Below, one piece after another: positions 1 through 8,786 of a DNA stretch of 32,485 nucleotides. Numbering within the stretch: the stretch's first letter is position 1; every line of letters starts with the position of its first letter. The DNA is from Bacteroidota bacterium (GTDB lineage Bacteria > Bacteroidota > Bacteroidia > AKYH767-A > 2013-40CM-41-45). Made by a program: the position numbers and the translations under genes. Below the pieces are notes generated by a model. It did no database searches. It had not been told where the DNA came from and saw nothing but the letters and a program-made list of their open reading frames with translations. The DNA is taken from positions 1 to 32,485 of the forward strand of contig JAPLDA010000014.1 of the NCBI GenBank assembly GCA_026391945.1. The letters are read 5' to 3'.

Positions 1-36
1 CTCATCAGCTAATCAACTCATCAGCCAATCAACCCC
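1..36. repeat. Degenerate AATCAAC/ATCAGC word repeat before scoA
   Basis: The 36 bases before the first gene are an imperfect iteration of ATCAGC and AATCAAC words. The same vocabulary recurs in the scoA-scoB spacer, which suggests a low-complexity repeat spacer rather than a specific operator. The window edge cuts it, so its full length is unknown. Confidence 0.45.
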
Positions 37-744
37 ATGAATAAAACAGTAAAAAATTCCGACGAAGCCATCCATGGCATCAAAGACGGGATGACCATCG
101 CACTCGGAGGATTCGGTTTATGCGGAATTCCCGAAAACTGCATTGCAGCGCTTGTGAGATCGGGCGTAAAAAATCTCACCTGCATTTCAAACAATGCCGG
201 CGTGGATGATTTCGGACTTGGATTGTTACTCCAGCATCACCAGGTAAAAAAAATGATCTCTTCTTATGTCGGTGAGAATGCTGAATTTGAAAGACAGATG
301 CTCAGCGGAGAACTGGAAGTGGATTTGATTCCGCAGGGAACACTGGCAACCCGTTTACTTGCCGGCGGATACGGAATGCCTGCCATCTTCACTCCTGCAG
401 GAGTAGGAACAGAAGTGGCCATTGGCAAAGAAGTAAGAAGATTCAAATTCAACGGCGAAGAAAAAGATTACCTGATGGAATATGCTTTCGAACCTGAATT
501 CTCCATTGTAAAAGCATGGAAAGGCGATGCCGACGGCAACCTCGTGTTTCGTTTAACGGCACGGAACTTCAGTCCGCTTGTTGCCATGGCCGGAAAAATT
601 ACCATTGCCGAAGTCGAAGAACTGGTGGAGCCCGGGAAACTGGATCCGCAGGAAATACATGTTCCCGGAATTTATGTGCACCGGATTTTTAAAGGAGAAA
701 AATTTGAGAAACGGATTGAGCAGCGGACGGTGAGGAAAAAATAA
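37..744 (+). CDS. scoA: 3-oxoacid (succinyl-CoA type) CoA-transferase subunit A
   Basis: This 235-residue protein is the alpha subunit of a family I CoA-transferase, which moves CoA between succinyl-CoA or acetyl-CoA and a 3-oxoacid such as acetoacetate in the cytoplasm. The family glycine-rich signature GGFGLCGIPE lies at about residues 24-33, and the conserved block from SNNAG to GVDDFGLG follows. The length is normal for a separate A subunit. The ATG at 37 begins the conserved N-terminus (MNKTVKNSDEAI). The B subunit follows in the same orientation after 112 bases, as expected for a heteromeric enzyme. Substrate preference (succinyl-CoA:acetoacetate, or acetate:acetoacetate as in AtoDA) cannot be settled from sequence. 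I favour the Sco type because that is the common Bacteroidota form. Confidence 0.93.
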   Translation: MNKTVKNSDEAIHGIKDGMTIALGGFGLCGIPENCIAALVRSGVKNLTCISNNAGVDDFGLGLLLQHHQVKKMISSYVGENAEFERQMLSGELEVDLIPQGTLATRLLAGGYGMPAIFTPAGVGTEVAIGKEVRRFKFNGEEKDYLMEYAFEPEFSIVKAWKGDADGNLVFRLTARNFSPLVAMAGKITIAEVEELVEPGKLDPQEIHVPGIYVHRIFKGEKFEKRIEQRTVRKK

Positions 745-856
745 GTTGAGGATGTGTTGATTTGAGAATTCGCTGCTTGACCGGAGATCAGATCAGCGAA
801 TCCAAGAATCAACAAATCGGCTAATCATCACATCAACAAATCAGCGAATCAAAAAA
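745..856. repeat. Spacer with degenerate AATCA words and an imperfect inverted repeat
   Basis: This spacer between the two CoA-transferase genes is mostly iterated words such as AATCAACAAATC and AATCAGCGAATC. Its left part (GTTGATTTGAGAATTCGCTG) is the imperfect reverse complement of a stretch 30-40 bases further on (CAGCGAATCCAAGAATCAAC), matching at 16 of 20 positions, so a hairpin is possible. No promoter box is evident. Confidence 0.45.
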
Positions 857-1513
857 ATGTTAGACAAAAACGGAATTGCAAAACGGATTGCAAAAGAAAT
901 CAAAGACGGTTATTACGTGAACCTCGGAATCGGGATTCCTACACTATGTGCGAATTATATTCCCGAAGGTATGAACGTCGTACTTCAATCGGAAAACGGA
1001 ATCCTCGGAATGGGACCGTTCCCGTTTGAAGGAGATGAAGATCCCGACCTGATCAATGCCGGGAAACAAACCGTGACGCTTTTAAAAGGTGCATCGATTT
1101 TCGATTCTGCTTTGAGCTTCGGAATGATCCGCGCACAGAAAGTCAACCTCACCATTCTCGGTGCGATGGAAGTGAGTGAAAACGGCGACATCGCCAACTG
1201 GAAAATTCCGGGGAAGATGGTAAAAGGAATGGGTGGCGCCATGGATTTGGTGGCTTCAGCAAAAAACATTATCGTTGCCATGCAGCATGTGAACAAAGCA
1301 GGAGAATCCAAACTGCTTCCGTCCTGTTCATTGCCGCTTACAGGAATCCGTTGCGTGAAAAAAATTGTGACGGAACTCGCTGTGCTGGATGTATTGCCTG
1401 GCGGTGGATTCAAATTACTGGAGCGTGCACCCGGAATTTCGGTGGAGGATATTAAAAAAGCAACGGCAGGAAAATTAATTATTGAAGGCGATATTCCTGA
1501 AATGATTCTTTGA
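857..1513 (+). CDS. scoB: 3-oxoacid (succinyl-CoA type) CoA-transferase subunit B
   Basis: This 218-residue protein is the beta subunit of the CoA-transferase and carries the catalytic glutamate. The family signature LQSENG lies at residues 43-48, so Glu46 is the expected residue forming the acyl-CoA intermediate. The neighbouring NLGIGIPTL (residues 22-30) and ENGILGMGP are typical of the subunit. A PGGGFKLLERAPG stretch near the C-terminus also fits the family. Length is normal. The start is the ATG after an A-rich run. With the upstream A subunit it forms a complete enzyme for ketone-body or acetoacetate metabolism. A 40-base hairpin follows 11 bases after the stop codon. Confidence 0.93.
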   Translation: MLDKNGIAKRIAKEIKDGYYVNLGIGIPTLCANYIPEGMNVVLQSENGILGMGPFPFEGDEDPDLINAGKQTVTLLKGASIFDSALSFGMIRAQKVNLTILGAMEVSENGDIANWKIPGKMVKGMGGAMDLVASAKNIIVAMQHVNKAGESKLLPSCSLPLTGIRCVKKIVTELAVLDVLPGGGFKLLERAPGISVEDIKKATAGKLIIEGDIPEMIL

Positions 1514-1524
1514 TTAATGAAACC

Positions 1525-1564
1525 ATGATTTTAGAAGTCGCCGAAGGCGGCGTACTGAAATCAT
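1525..1564. repeat. 40-base inverted repeat after scoB (possible terminator)
   Basis: The outer arms ATGATTT (1525-1531) and AAATCAT (1558-1564) are perfect complements. The core CGCC-GAA-GGCG (1539-1549) is a second perfect stem, and partial pairing lies between. The run ends shortly after the scoB stop, so it could end that transcript, but no clear T-tract follows. It may instead be a copy of a dispersed palindromic element. Confidence 0.5.
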
Positions 1565-1592
1565 TAAGTCGAACAAATAAACAACGAAGACG

Positions 1593-1626
1593 TTTGAAAG
1601 ATCCTTTAAAAAAACGTTTACATTTT
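1593..1626 (+). promoter_or_regulatory. Weak candidate promoter for the GT2 gene
   Basis: TTTG at 1593-1596 and TACATTTT at 1619-1626 resemble the Bacteroidota -33 and -7 boxes. The last base of the -7 box differs from consensus (T instead of G) and the spacing of 22 is slightly long. It lies 13 bases before the GT2 start codon. Confidence 0.3.
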
Positions 1627-1639
1627 TCAGAAGCAACTC

Positions 1640-2359
1640 ATGATTCACTTTAACAAACTTTCCATCATCATCCCTTGTTACAACGAAGAGCGGACGGTTC
1701 ACCTCATTCTCGACAAAGTTTTAAAAGTTCAACTGAAAAACAGCATTCAGAAAGAACTCATCATCGTGAACGACTGTTCGAAGGATAAAACAAAAGATGC
1801 GATCGAGAATTATTTTGCCACGCACCCGGGAATTGATTACAAACTTTTCAATCACGAAGTGAACCAGGGGAAAGGTGCAGCCATTCATACCGGCATCACG
1901 AAAGCGACGGGAGAATATTTAATCATCCAGGATGCCGATCTTGAGTACGATCCGAATGAATATAATTTATTGATTCAACCCGTGCTCGATGGTTTTGCCG
2001 ATGTGGTGTTCGGTTCCCGTTTCCTCGGAGGAAATCCTCATCGCATATTATTTTTCTGGCATTCGATCGGTAATAAATTTTTGACGACCATCTCCAATGC
2101 GTTCACCAACCTGAACCTGACGGACATGGAGACCTGTTACAAATTATTCAGGACGGACATCATTCAGAATATCAAACTGAAAGAAAACCGTTTTGGTTTT
2201 GAACCGGAGGTGACGGCAAAAATTTCACGTGTTCCCAACATCAGGATTTACGAAGTGGGGATATCGTATTACGGACGCACTTATGAAGAAGGAAAAAAGA
2301 TCGGGTGGAAGGATGGGTTCCGGGCGATCTGGTGTATTCTTAAATATAACATCTTTTAA
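1640..2359 (+). CDS. GT2 glycosyltransferase, polyprenyl-phosphate mannose/glucose synthase-like
   Basis: This 239-residue cytoplasmic GT-A enzyme resembles DPM1-like dolichol- or polyprenyl-phosphate hexose synthases. The N-terminal strand [11 protein letters not shown] (residues 7-17), the nucleotide-binding NDCS (44-47) and the metal-binding DAD of [11 protein letters not shown] (about 96-105) are all present, as is GSRFLGG. There are no transmembrane helices, so it is the short form without a membrane domain. Such enzymes charge a lipid carrier that GT-C glycosyltransferases use as donor on the other side of the membrane. That fits the GT39-like and GT-C proteins found downstream. The ATG at 1640 gives a normal N-terminus. 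It converges with the next gene. Donor sugar is unknown. Confidence 0.88.
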   Translation: MIHFNKLSIIIPCYNEERTVHLILDKVLKVQLKNSIQKELIIVNDCSKDKTKDAIENYFATHPGIDYKLFNHEVNQGKGAAIHTGITKATGEYLIIQDADLEYDPNEYNLLIQPVLDGFADVVFGSRFLGGNPHRILFFWHSIGNKFLTTISNAFTNLNLTDMETCYKLFRTDIIQNIKLKENRFGFEPEVTAKISRVPNIRIYEVGISYYGRTYEEGKKIGWKDGFRAIWCILKYNIF

Positions 2360-2376
2360 AATTCATCTCTGTACAC

Positions 2377-2390
2377 TCCCGGAACCGGGA
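2377..2390. terminator. Small palindrome between convergent genes (possible bidirectional terminator)
   Basis: TCCCGGAACCGGGA is a perfect 14-base palindrome lying between the stop codons of two convergent genes, 2359 and 2395. An A/T-rich stretch follows on the + strand (TTGATTAATTTT). The loop would be very small and there is no long U-tract, so termination is only plausible. Confidence 0.35.
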
Positions 2391-2394
2391 TTGA

Positions 2395-2931
2395 TTAATT
2401 TTCAAAAGAAATTTCAAAATCGTCAATCCGTATTGAAGATTGGCCTTTGTTCCAGAAGTAAATTTTCACTATGGCATCTGCATCAAAAGCCCGTGGAATA
2501 TCCGCGTCCCCGGTTATCTGGAACCACTCATTGGTCTTTGCAGGCGCAGGAAGATCAAAAGAAAAATAGGCCAGCGTATTCGGTCCTTTTTCGATACTCA
2601 GTACATAGGATCCTTTTGCACCGGCATCTGCTGTTTTAACCCACAGGCTCACCTTGAATTTTTTTACCGGCGTTTTGCTCAGCTCACTGAGTTTTTTTGA
2701 AAATGTAATGCTATAAATGGCCGTCACAGGTTTTGTTTCAAAAGAATGCGTTCCTGAATGAGCATCAACCGTATCCAACGGATATACGTTTGCTCCAATC
2801 CATCCATCATAACATTCCAAATCATTTTTTATGTAGTTAGCGGAATCTTTTTGTTTTACTTCTTTATGGCAGGCGTAAAAAAGCGTCGCGGCAAAAAAAT
2901 AAAACGTTGTCATTGCGGTTCTCTTTATCAT
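2395..2931 (-). CDS. Lipoprotein made of a single copy of the locus-shared beta-rich module
   Basis: From the ATG at 2931 this is a 178-residue protein. It has a hydrophobic N-terminus ending in the lipobox LFYAC, with the lipid-modified Cys at residue 21, so it should be membrane-anchored outside the cytoplasm. An upstream in-frame ATG at 2955 is rejected because it would lie in the likely promoter box at 2953-2959. Residues about 37-178 form a module that matches the C-termini of the proteins at 3228-5255 and 5317-7257 and two tandem domains in 10744-13038. Shared landmarks are a Ser-Gly-x-x-S turn, a S-x-x-F-S-K-K-L-x-E-L segment, a V-L-S-I-E-K strand, and a terminal KIYFWNKG...IRIDDFEISF. 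I do not recognise the family. A carbohydrate-binding-like jelly roll is an inference. Its function is unknown. Confidence 0.72.
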   Translation of the reverse strand: MIKRTAMTTFYFFAATLFYACHKEVKQKDSANYIKNDLECYDGWIGANVYPLDTVDAHSGTHSFETKPVTAIYSITFSKKLSELSKTPVKKFKVSLWVKTADAGAKGSYVLSIEKGPNTLAYFSFDLPAPAKTNEWFQITGDADIPRAFDADAIVKIYFWNKGQSSIRIDDFEISFEN

Positions 2932-2952
2932 AAGGAAGTTTTGAATGTCGTG

Positions 2953-2959
2953 CAAAGTA
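2953..2959 (-). promoter_or_regulatory. Candidate -7 box for the lipoprotein gene
   Basis: On the minus strand the sequence reads TTACTTTGCAC. TACTTTG is one base shorter than the TAnnTTTG consensus and lies 21 bases before the ATG at 2931. No clear -33 TTTG partner was seen. Confidence 0.35.
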
Positions 2960-3227
2960 ATAATTTTACCTGTTTGAATGGCAACGGTGATGATCCTTCG
3001 GAAAATAATTTCATTTACACCAACGGATTCCTGTATCCGTGACCGTCTTCATACTATGTTTTCTGAATCGAACATAGAAACTGTATGGTGAGTTATGATG
3101 GATGGATTTTGAAAACCGTGAATTAAAAATGTATAACTTACGCAGGTCTGCTGAAACTAAAGAAGGTACGATTATACGTCCGACTCAATCATCATCCGGT
3201 ACCATTAAAATGTAACTGTTTCATAAA
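2960..3227. other. Divergent intergenic region
   Basis: This gap of about 270 bases separates two divergently transcribed module-containing genes. I see no credible gene. Short open frames here have no family features. Promoters for both directions should lie here, but only the minus-strand candidate next to 2959 is recognisable. Confidence 0.4.
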
Positions 3228-5255
3228 ATGAAATTTGTTTTTTCCAAAAAGATTCAATTTCCGTTGTGGGAATTTTTATTGCTGATGGGTTTTATCCTCC
3301 TGAACCTGTTTCTAAAATCCTATTGCATCAGTGATGAGAGTATCTATGGAGATGAGGCAAACAGCATCTTTTATGCTCAACAACCATTGTCCAAATTAAT
3401 TGCCTATTTTCAATATGATCAGAACCCGCCGGCTTATTTTATTCTTCTGCATTTCTGGATTAATCTAACGGGGGTTTCTGACATTTCAATAAAATTTCTT
3501 TCCATCCTTTTCAGCACCGGGTGCGGCGTGTTGATTTATTTTTTCGCCAAAAAACATTTCAATTTTAAAACAGCATTGTTCGCCATTTTCCTTTTCACCT
3601 TTTCAAACTCACAGCTTTTTTTCTCACGGGAATGCAGGAGTTATGCTTTCATTCAATTTCTGACGGTGACCAGCTTTTTTATTTTTATGGAGCTGCTGAA
3701 AAAACCTACTTATCTTAAAGCCTTCCTGCTCACCGTTACCAATCTTTTGTTGCTCTATAGTCATTACATCACCGTCTTCATTCCGTTGACGCAGGCCATT
3801 TTTTCGCTCACCCTTATGAAGCAGAATACAAGGGGGTTTTTATTCACCTTAAAAAGTCATGTGGGGTTGGCCTTACTTTTCATTCCCTGGCTGAAAATCG
3901 TTTTGATGAACGTTCCGAAAAGCGGGCTCTACTGGCTGAAGCCGCCGGATTTCAATACGATGAAAATCATGTCCGCAAAACTTTTCGGAGAGGAAATTCT
4001 GAGAAATGTTTTTGTGATCCTTCTTATTACGGCCATTGTTTTATTTCTACTGAACCTGAAATGGAACAAAATATTTTCTGAACATCATAACCAAAAATTT
4101 TTACTTCTTTCAGCGTGGGTCATCATCCCTTTTTTCGGAGATTATTTCCTGGCGCAGATCACTCCTGTATTTTTAGACCGGTACATATTGTATACGACCA
4201 TCGGGCTCTTTCTGCTGACCGGTTATTTCATCTCCATTCTAAATATAGACAGCAAACTGCAATACCTGATTTTTTTCACCCTCTTAAGTTTCGTTGTTTT
4301 TTATTATCATCCTGTTCCTGAAAAAGATGATGACTGGAAAAACATTGTGCCACGCGTGTCAAAGCTTAGAAACGAACGTACCGCCATCGTCGTTTCGGCA
4401 TCTTATAAACTAAAAGAATTTTCTTTTTATTTCGATCAAGCATGTTTCCGTGATTATGATCATTTCCCGGAAGTGTTGGCCAAATTCCATGTGTATGGTT
4501 TTGACAACAACGTGGTGGATTGGAATTTAATGGACACCAGCCGAACGGATCATATCATTTTAGTTCAGTCTCATCACTGGGTCACCGATCCGCGGGATAC
4601 CATCGGTTTTCAAATCCGGCAGAAAGGATTTGTGCTTCAGTGGGATTACCTGAACAAAGAAAATTTCCTGAACGGTGTTAAGGTTGATTATTATTCCAAA
4701 GCCGGAATCAACCCGTTGTCGTTTGTTTCAACCGATACTATTTTATCGGATCCCGCAAAATGCGACGGGTGGGAGTTGGAGAGAGGATTCAGTTCCGGTA
4801 ATGAGAAAAGGGAAATCTTACACTACCTGAACCAATTTGATTTTACCCGGTCGTGCGACTCGTACCAAAACCTCACCGACAAGCGTTCCTATTCCGGAAA
4901 ACAAAGTACGTATGTTTCACGTGATCACCAATACAGCTTTACATTTTCAAAGCGACTGGATGAGCTGAATTTCCCGGGCTACCTCATGGGATCGGCTATG
5001 ATTTATCACAAAGATTCCATCTCAAAGGCGAGAATGGTTGTATCGGTAGAGAAAAATCATACGATTCTCAGTTACCGGAATTTTTCAATGAGCGGACCGG
5101 ATGAAAAAAGTAATCATTGGGAAAAACTGAACTTTTCACAGGTACTGGAAAATTTTCCTCACGATGCAGAAGTAAAAGTGTACCTGTTCGATGCAGAAGG
5201 TGATTCAACGTACATGGACAACATGAACCTGTATTTTACAAAAAATATTTTTTGA
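3228..5255 (+). CDS. GT39-like (ArnT/PMT type) membrane glycosyltransferase with C-terminal shared module
   Basis: This 675-residue protein begins with a polytopic GT-C domain of about 11 hydrophobic helices (residues 15-360). The acidic GDEA at residues 41-44 sits in the first extracytoplasmic loop where GT-C enzymes carry a catalytic Asp, and DQNPPAYF (64-71) matches the HPP-like motif of the PMT_2 group. Such enzymes transfer a sugar from a polyprenyl-phosphate carrier to an extracytoplasmic acceptor. A soluble region of about 170 residues follows, and residues 534-675 are a copy of the locus-shared module, ending EVKVYLFDAEG...YMDNMNLYF. This copy is the most divergent of the five: the usual WNK is replaced by FDA. 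The adjacent GT2 enzyme could supply the lipid-linked donor. Acceptor and sugar are unknown. Confidence 0.8.
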   Translation: MKFVFSKKIQFPLWEFLLLMGFILLNLFLKSYCISDESIYGDEANSIFYAQQPLSKLIAYFQYDQNPPAYFILLHFWINLTGVSDISIKFLSILFSTGCGVLIYFFAKKHFNFKTALFAIFLFTFSNSQLFFSRECRSYAFIQFLTVTSFFIFMELLKKPTYLKAFLLTVTNLLLLYSHYITVFIPLTQAIFSLTLMKQNTRGFLFTLKSHVGLALLFIPWLKIVLMNVPKSGLYWLKPPDFNTMKIMSAKLFGEEILRNVFVILLITAIVLFLLNLKWNKIFSEHHNQKFLLLSAWVIIPFFGDYFLAQITPVFLDRYILYTTIGLFLLTGYFISILNIDSKLQYLIFFTLLSFVVFYYHPVPEKDDDWKNIVPRVSKLRNERTAIVVSASYKLKEFSFYFDQACFRDYDHFPEVLAKFHVYGFDNNVVDWNLMDTSRTDHIILVQSHHWVTDPRDTIGFQIRQKGFVLQWDYLNKENFLNGVKVDYYSKAGINPLSFVSTDTILSDPAKCDGWELERGFSSGNEKREILHYLNQFDFTRSCDSYQNLTDKRSYSGKQSTYVSRDHQYSFTFSKRLDELNFPGYLMGSAMIYHKDSISKARMVVSVEKNHTILSYRNFSMSGPDEKSNHWEKLNFSQVLENFPHDAEVKVYLFDAEGDSTYMDNMNLYFTKNIF

Positions 5256-5316
5256 ACCCGGCTATTGATATTGAAGAGCTGAAAACACTGTACGCCACTG
5301 CGCTGCCGTTATGTCT

Positions 5317-7257
5317 TCATTCAATATTCTTACTATAGGAAATTTGAATGTCATCAACATAAAAAGTTTTTTTAGCCTTATTCCAGATATACAACTTCCA
5401 TTGCTGATCGGGATGCAAGGTTTCCGGGCTCAACGGAAATTTTACTTCATGCAGATTCCAATTCGATTTCGGACAAGCAATCTCCCTGCTTAACCAGGTA
5501 ATGTCTTTGCCCGGCGCAGCAATCGTATTGGTTGACATCACAAAAAATACATTGTCTAAGCTGGTTTCCGAAAACATTCTGAATTTAATATCCACCTGTC
5601 CTATTTCTTTCCGGTTCCTGATCTCATTTGTGTTTTTTAATACCATTACTCCAAACTCGTTCTGCGGAGAAAGCTTGCAGCTGTTTTGACCTGAATATTT
5701 TTTTTCGGAAGTAATGGTGTTGGTGTTTCGCAAACGGGTTACATCTTCCAAATCATAAAATTCCTCTTTTAGTTCTTCGGAAAAAACCGGTTTTATTTTC
5801 ATGAACACATACACTTCAAACTGATATCCACCCAGTGTGGTGAATTCGTTTTCAGGAGAAAACTTTTTGATCAGCTGAAAATTTTTATCGTTCATGATCG
5901 TATCGAGCGGGATGCGGGCTTCGTTCGGACCAAAGTGTCCATCCCAGATGATGATGGTACTGTCGGGAACTGCATCGATTCCATAAGCCCGGATGGTTGG
6001 GTACAGTCCCCACAATTCACCCACTTTCTGATCATCAAAAGGGTCCACATCCAGCATGTGGGCGAGGTAAGGGAAAAGATAATAGACTTTGTGCTTTTTA
6101 TATTCTGTTGTATGATACCACGAACCCGTTTCATAAATGAGTTGTGATTCCGGATCCAGTTTAAATGGAAAATAATATTGCCTGAATGGCCAATACATGA
6201 CAGCAAAAATAACGGCGGCAAGAAATATTTTTTTCAACGTTTTAAAGCCATAAAGATCCAGCCGTTCAAAAATATAATTCGCTCCTTTCAGTGAAACCAA
6301 TGCCGCCACGGGAATTACACCGGCCATCACACGGATCAAACCGAGTGAACCCACAATTCCTTTCCACCAGAATATGGAATGAGCAATGAAGTAAGCACAG
6401 AATGATCCCACAACCAAAAACAGGTATTCCAATTGATAATTTTTTCCGTTGTTGTTCGGCCATTTAATTTTTCCGGTAAACAACTCCGTGGCAATCACCA
6501 GCATTCCGGTCACAAAAAGAACAGCAAGCGGAACGCCCAGGATTTCATTGTATTGATTTACAAAATGCATCAACGGCCCTTTGCCATAGATGTCGGCATT
6601 CATGTTCGTATACGGGTTCTGGGTTTTGATCCAGAAAATGTCGTGGTAATAGAAGTAGCCGGCAATGCTGTATGCAATCGTTCCAAACGGGAGAAAAAGA
6701 ATTTGCCAGTATTTTTTTCTAAACAAATAAACAATAAAAAACAAAGGAAGCGCCAGGTTGCCTTCGGTACGGACAAATGCAAGAAAAGAAATCAGGATGG
6801 CGGCAAGGAAAAAATTTTCTTCGGTGACAAGAAAAATGGAGGTGATCAGCACCAGCCCAAATAATGGCTCGGTCAATCCGCTGTTCATCGTCGGGAAATA
6901 AATGGTGGCAAAGCAGGTAAACACGGCCGCCAGCCATGGAAACTGAAATTTCATTTTCTGCGCAATCCGGAATGCAAAGAATGAAGAAAACATTCCGCAT
7001 AAGATATTAAAGATGTAAATGCCCATAATGCCAAATTGGGAAAATGGCGAACTGACGAGTGTAAAAAAGGGTTTTCCCCAGCTGTAGAAAAACTGTCCAG
7101 GGTGTTTCCACGAATAGCGGGAGACCAGGTAATGCCTGATTCCATCGCCAGGATCAAACGTTGATTTCGTGTTGTAGTCGAGAATAAAAAAGAAAACATA
7201 CAGAACAGTCAGGATTGCGAAAAGAATCCGTTCATCCAATTTTTTTGTTCCTCCCAT
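5317..7257 (-). CDS. GT-C-like polytopic membrane protein with C-terminal shared module
   Basis: From the ATG at 7257 this protein has 646 residues. The longer frame starts at a TTG (7281) and adds eight residues with no support. The first 340 residues or so form a polytopic domain with an acidic DPGDG loop after the first helix, then SGLTEPLF and VRTEGN, and a WWKG...GLIRVMAG stretch. A soluble extracytoplasmic region with IIWDGHFGPNEARIPL follows. All of this aligns closely to the 466-residue protein at 15680-17080, so the two are paralogues. Residues 498-646 are an extra copy of the locus-shared module (KLSPQNEFGV ... KLYIWNKA...YVDDIQISY), missing in the paralogue. A glycosyltransferase role is inferred from topology and the acidic loop. 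No family was assigned with certainty. Confidence 0.72.
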   Translation of the reverse strand: MGGTKKLDERILFAILTVLYVFFFILDYNTKSTFDPGDGIRHYLVSRYSWKHPGQFFYSWGKPFFTLVSSPFSQFGIMGIYIFNILCGMFSSFFAFRIAQKMKFQFPWLAAVFTCFATIYFPTMNSGLTEPLFGLVLITSIFLVTEENFFLAAILISFLAFVRTEGNLALPLFFIVYLFRKKYWQILFLPFGTIAYSIAGYFYYHDIFWIKTQNPYTNMNADIYGKGPLMHFVNQYNEILGVPLAVLFVTGMLVIATELFTGKIKWPNNNGKNYQLEYLFLVVGSFCAYFIAHSIFWWKGIVGSLGLIRVMAGVIPVAALVSLKGANYIFERLDLYGFKTLKKIFLAAVIFAVMYWPFRQYYFPFKLDPESQLIYETGSWYHTTEYKKHKVYYLFPYLAHMLDVDPFDDQKVGELWGLYPTIRAYGIDAVPDSTIIIWDGHFGPNEARIPLDTIMNDKNFQLIKKFSPENEFTTLGGYQFEVYVFMKIKPVFSEELKEEFYDLEDVTRLRNTNTITSEKKYSGQNSCKLSPQNEFGVMVLKNTNEIRNRKEIGQVDIKFRMFSETSLDNVFFVMSTNTIAAPGKDITWLSREIACPKSNWNLHEVKFPLSPETLHPDQQWKLYIWNKAKKTFYVDDIQISYSKNIE

Positions 7258-7321
7258 GATGTCGCTGAATCTGTTTATCAATACTTATTTAATTACCACC
7301 CCCGAACATTTATATAGGCAA

Positions 7322-8752
7322 TCAATGAACATACAAAAGTGAGTCGTCATTGGCAGGGAACTGCAACCGGTACATGAATTCCGCATCACGTCTGATTTGT
7401 TCCGCAAGCGTGATCCTGTTCTTCATCGACTTGCCTTGCACTTCTTTGAACCATACCGGCTCCCGTTGAATTTGTTTCTCATAAAAAGCAATGCTGCTTT
7501 TCACCTTCATTTCCTTTCTCTTTTCCCGAACGGTATAAACCGCATCTTTTATAATCATTTCCTCCTCCGGAATATTTTTCTGAACAGCTTTCTGCTTCAC
7601 TGCTGTCAACCACTCACTGTTCGAACGAATGGCCCTGATGTAAAATGATTCGTCTTCATCGCGCAACGCATGGTATTCATCCACTGCATATTTCATTTTT
7701 TGAGAAATGAGTTCGTTAAAATAAGCCGTCGGATGGCCATTTTCGACAATCATATACCTGCTGATATTTTTTCCATCGTATTCAGGGTCTTTCCTGATCA
7801 ATTCCTTGGACCACACAAATGGAATTTTGTTTTTTTCCAGGTAGGTTCTGAGAGAATGATCCCTCCAGTCATTTTCATTTTCCACGCTGTATTCCGGGTT
7901 TCCTTCCTGGATATAATGGAAGACAACAAAAATAAAATCGATATTGGATTTCCGCAACTCGATGATTACATCATCCAGTATCTTTTCATTTAACCTGATT
8001 TTTTTTTCAATGTATTGCTCTTCATGTTTTAAGCGGGAAGTTAATTTCGCCGGTAAAAAATTTATTTTACTGAATAAAAACTTTCTATACATGTACGATT
8101 TGATGGAAGGAGGATTTTTTCTGAAAAAGTCTTCCGGGTTTGATTCAACCGGAACGCCGTGAAGGACAAGCGAGTCGTGCTCGATATTATAAAAAGGTTT
8201 CTGCCCGGTACGCACACTTAATGGAGAACGGTCGAGGTCGCCGACCATTAAACTGAAAATCACAAAAGGGTCTTTATAGTGATGAACCGTATTTTTTAAA
8301 AGTAAGTCGGCCTGGTCAACACCGTAGCCGCCGACACCGTAGTTCAGCAGGTAATTCTTTTTATTGAAGGACGAATCGGAATTTAAAATATCCTGGAAAC
8401 ACTTTACACCGGACATACACTGCGCATAGGAATCACCGTACAGCAACACCGGCCGGCGGTCATGAAGTTCTTTGAGCTGGTTGTGAGCAAGCGTAGCAGG
8501 ATTAAAATCGCCGATCCACCCGAGCAGCGGATGCGGGTGAGCAGGAGGTTTATATTGTCCGCCGAATAAATAATACAGCTTCCAGTAATCATCTTCATTG
8601 GAATCATCCGCATAATCCGCAGGGTTTCGAAGTTTCTGGAACGACTTATTTTTGCTGAAGATCATGGAGCGGAACGCATATTCAGAAGCAACCAGGCCGA
8701 TGAATAATGTCACTAAAAAAATACAAGTATTGATGACCGTGTTTCTCTTCAT
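7322..8752 (-). CDS. Membrane-anchored SGNH-hydrolase-like protein
   Basis: From the ATG at 8752 this is a 476-residue protein. It starts 34 bases after the upstream gene ends, whereas the longest frame would overlap that gene by 83 bases. A single hydrophobic N-terminal helix (about residues 8-24) suggests an extracytoplasmic enzyme held in the inner membrane. SGNH blocks are visible: LLYGDSYAQ with the nucleophile Ser108, NYGVGGYGVDQ (138-147) supplying the block II glycine, and NGHPTAYFNELI with His340 as likely catalytic base. The block III Asn-containing motif is not obvious. Related proteins add or remove O-acyl groups on exported polysaccharides, which suits this gene cluster. The C-terminal 120 residues are charged and possibly helical. 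Substrate is unknown. Confidence 0.72.
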   Translation of the reverse strand: MKRNTVINTCIFLVTLFIGLVASEYAFRSMIFSKNKSFQKLRNPADYADDSNEDDYWKLYYLFGGQYKPPAHPHPLLGWIGDFNPATLAHNQLKELHDRRPVLLYGDSYAQCMSGVKCFQDILNSDSSFNKKNYLLNYGVGGYGVDQADLLLKNTVHHYKDPFVIFSLMVGDLDRSPLSVRTGQKPFYNIEHDSLVLHGVPVESNPEDFFRKNPPSIKSYMYRKFLFSKINFLPAKLTSRLKHEEQYIEKKIRLNEKILDDVIIELRKSNIDFIFVVFHYIQEGNPEYSVENENDWRDHSLRTYLEKNKIPFVWSKELIRKDPEYDGKNISRYMIVENGHPTAYFNELISQKMKYAVDEYHALRDEDESFYIRAIRSNSEWLTAVKQKAVQKNIPEEEMIIKDAVYTVREKRKEMKVKSSIAFYEKQIQREPVWFKEVQGKSMKNRITLAEQIRRDAEFMYRLQFPANDDSLLYVH

Positions 8753-8786
8753 GAACAAAATTTTTCTGGCCTTCTCATTATTAATA

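Noticed and set aside
985-1413. 142-residue open frame opposite scoB
   Set aside because: Antisense shadow of a confidently assigned CoA-transferase subunit, with no family features.
1514-1702. 62-residue minus-strand frame after scoB
   Set aside because: It covers the hairpin and the start of the GT2 gene and has no recognisable features.
2758-3042. 94-residue + strand frame near the divergent gap
   Set aside because: Mostly antisense to the lipoprotein gene. The apparent hydrophobic stretch is the complement of its signal sequence.
7258-7281. TTG start for the GT-C protein at 7281
   Set aside because: The ATG at 7257 is in frame, gives a short cytoplasmic N-terminus before the first helix and needs no rare start codon.
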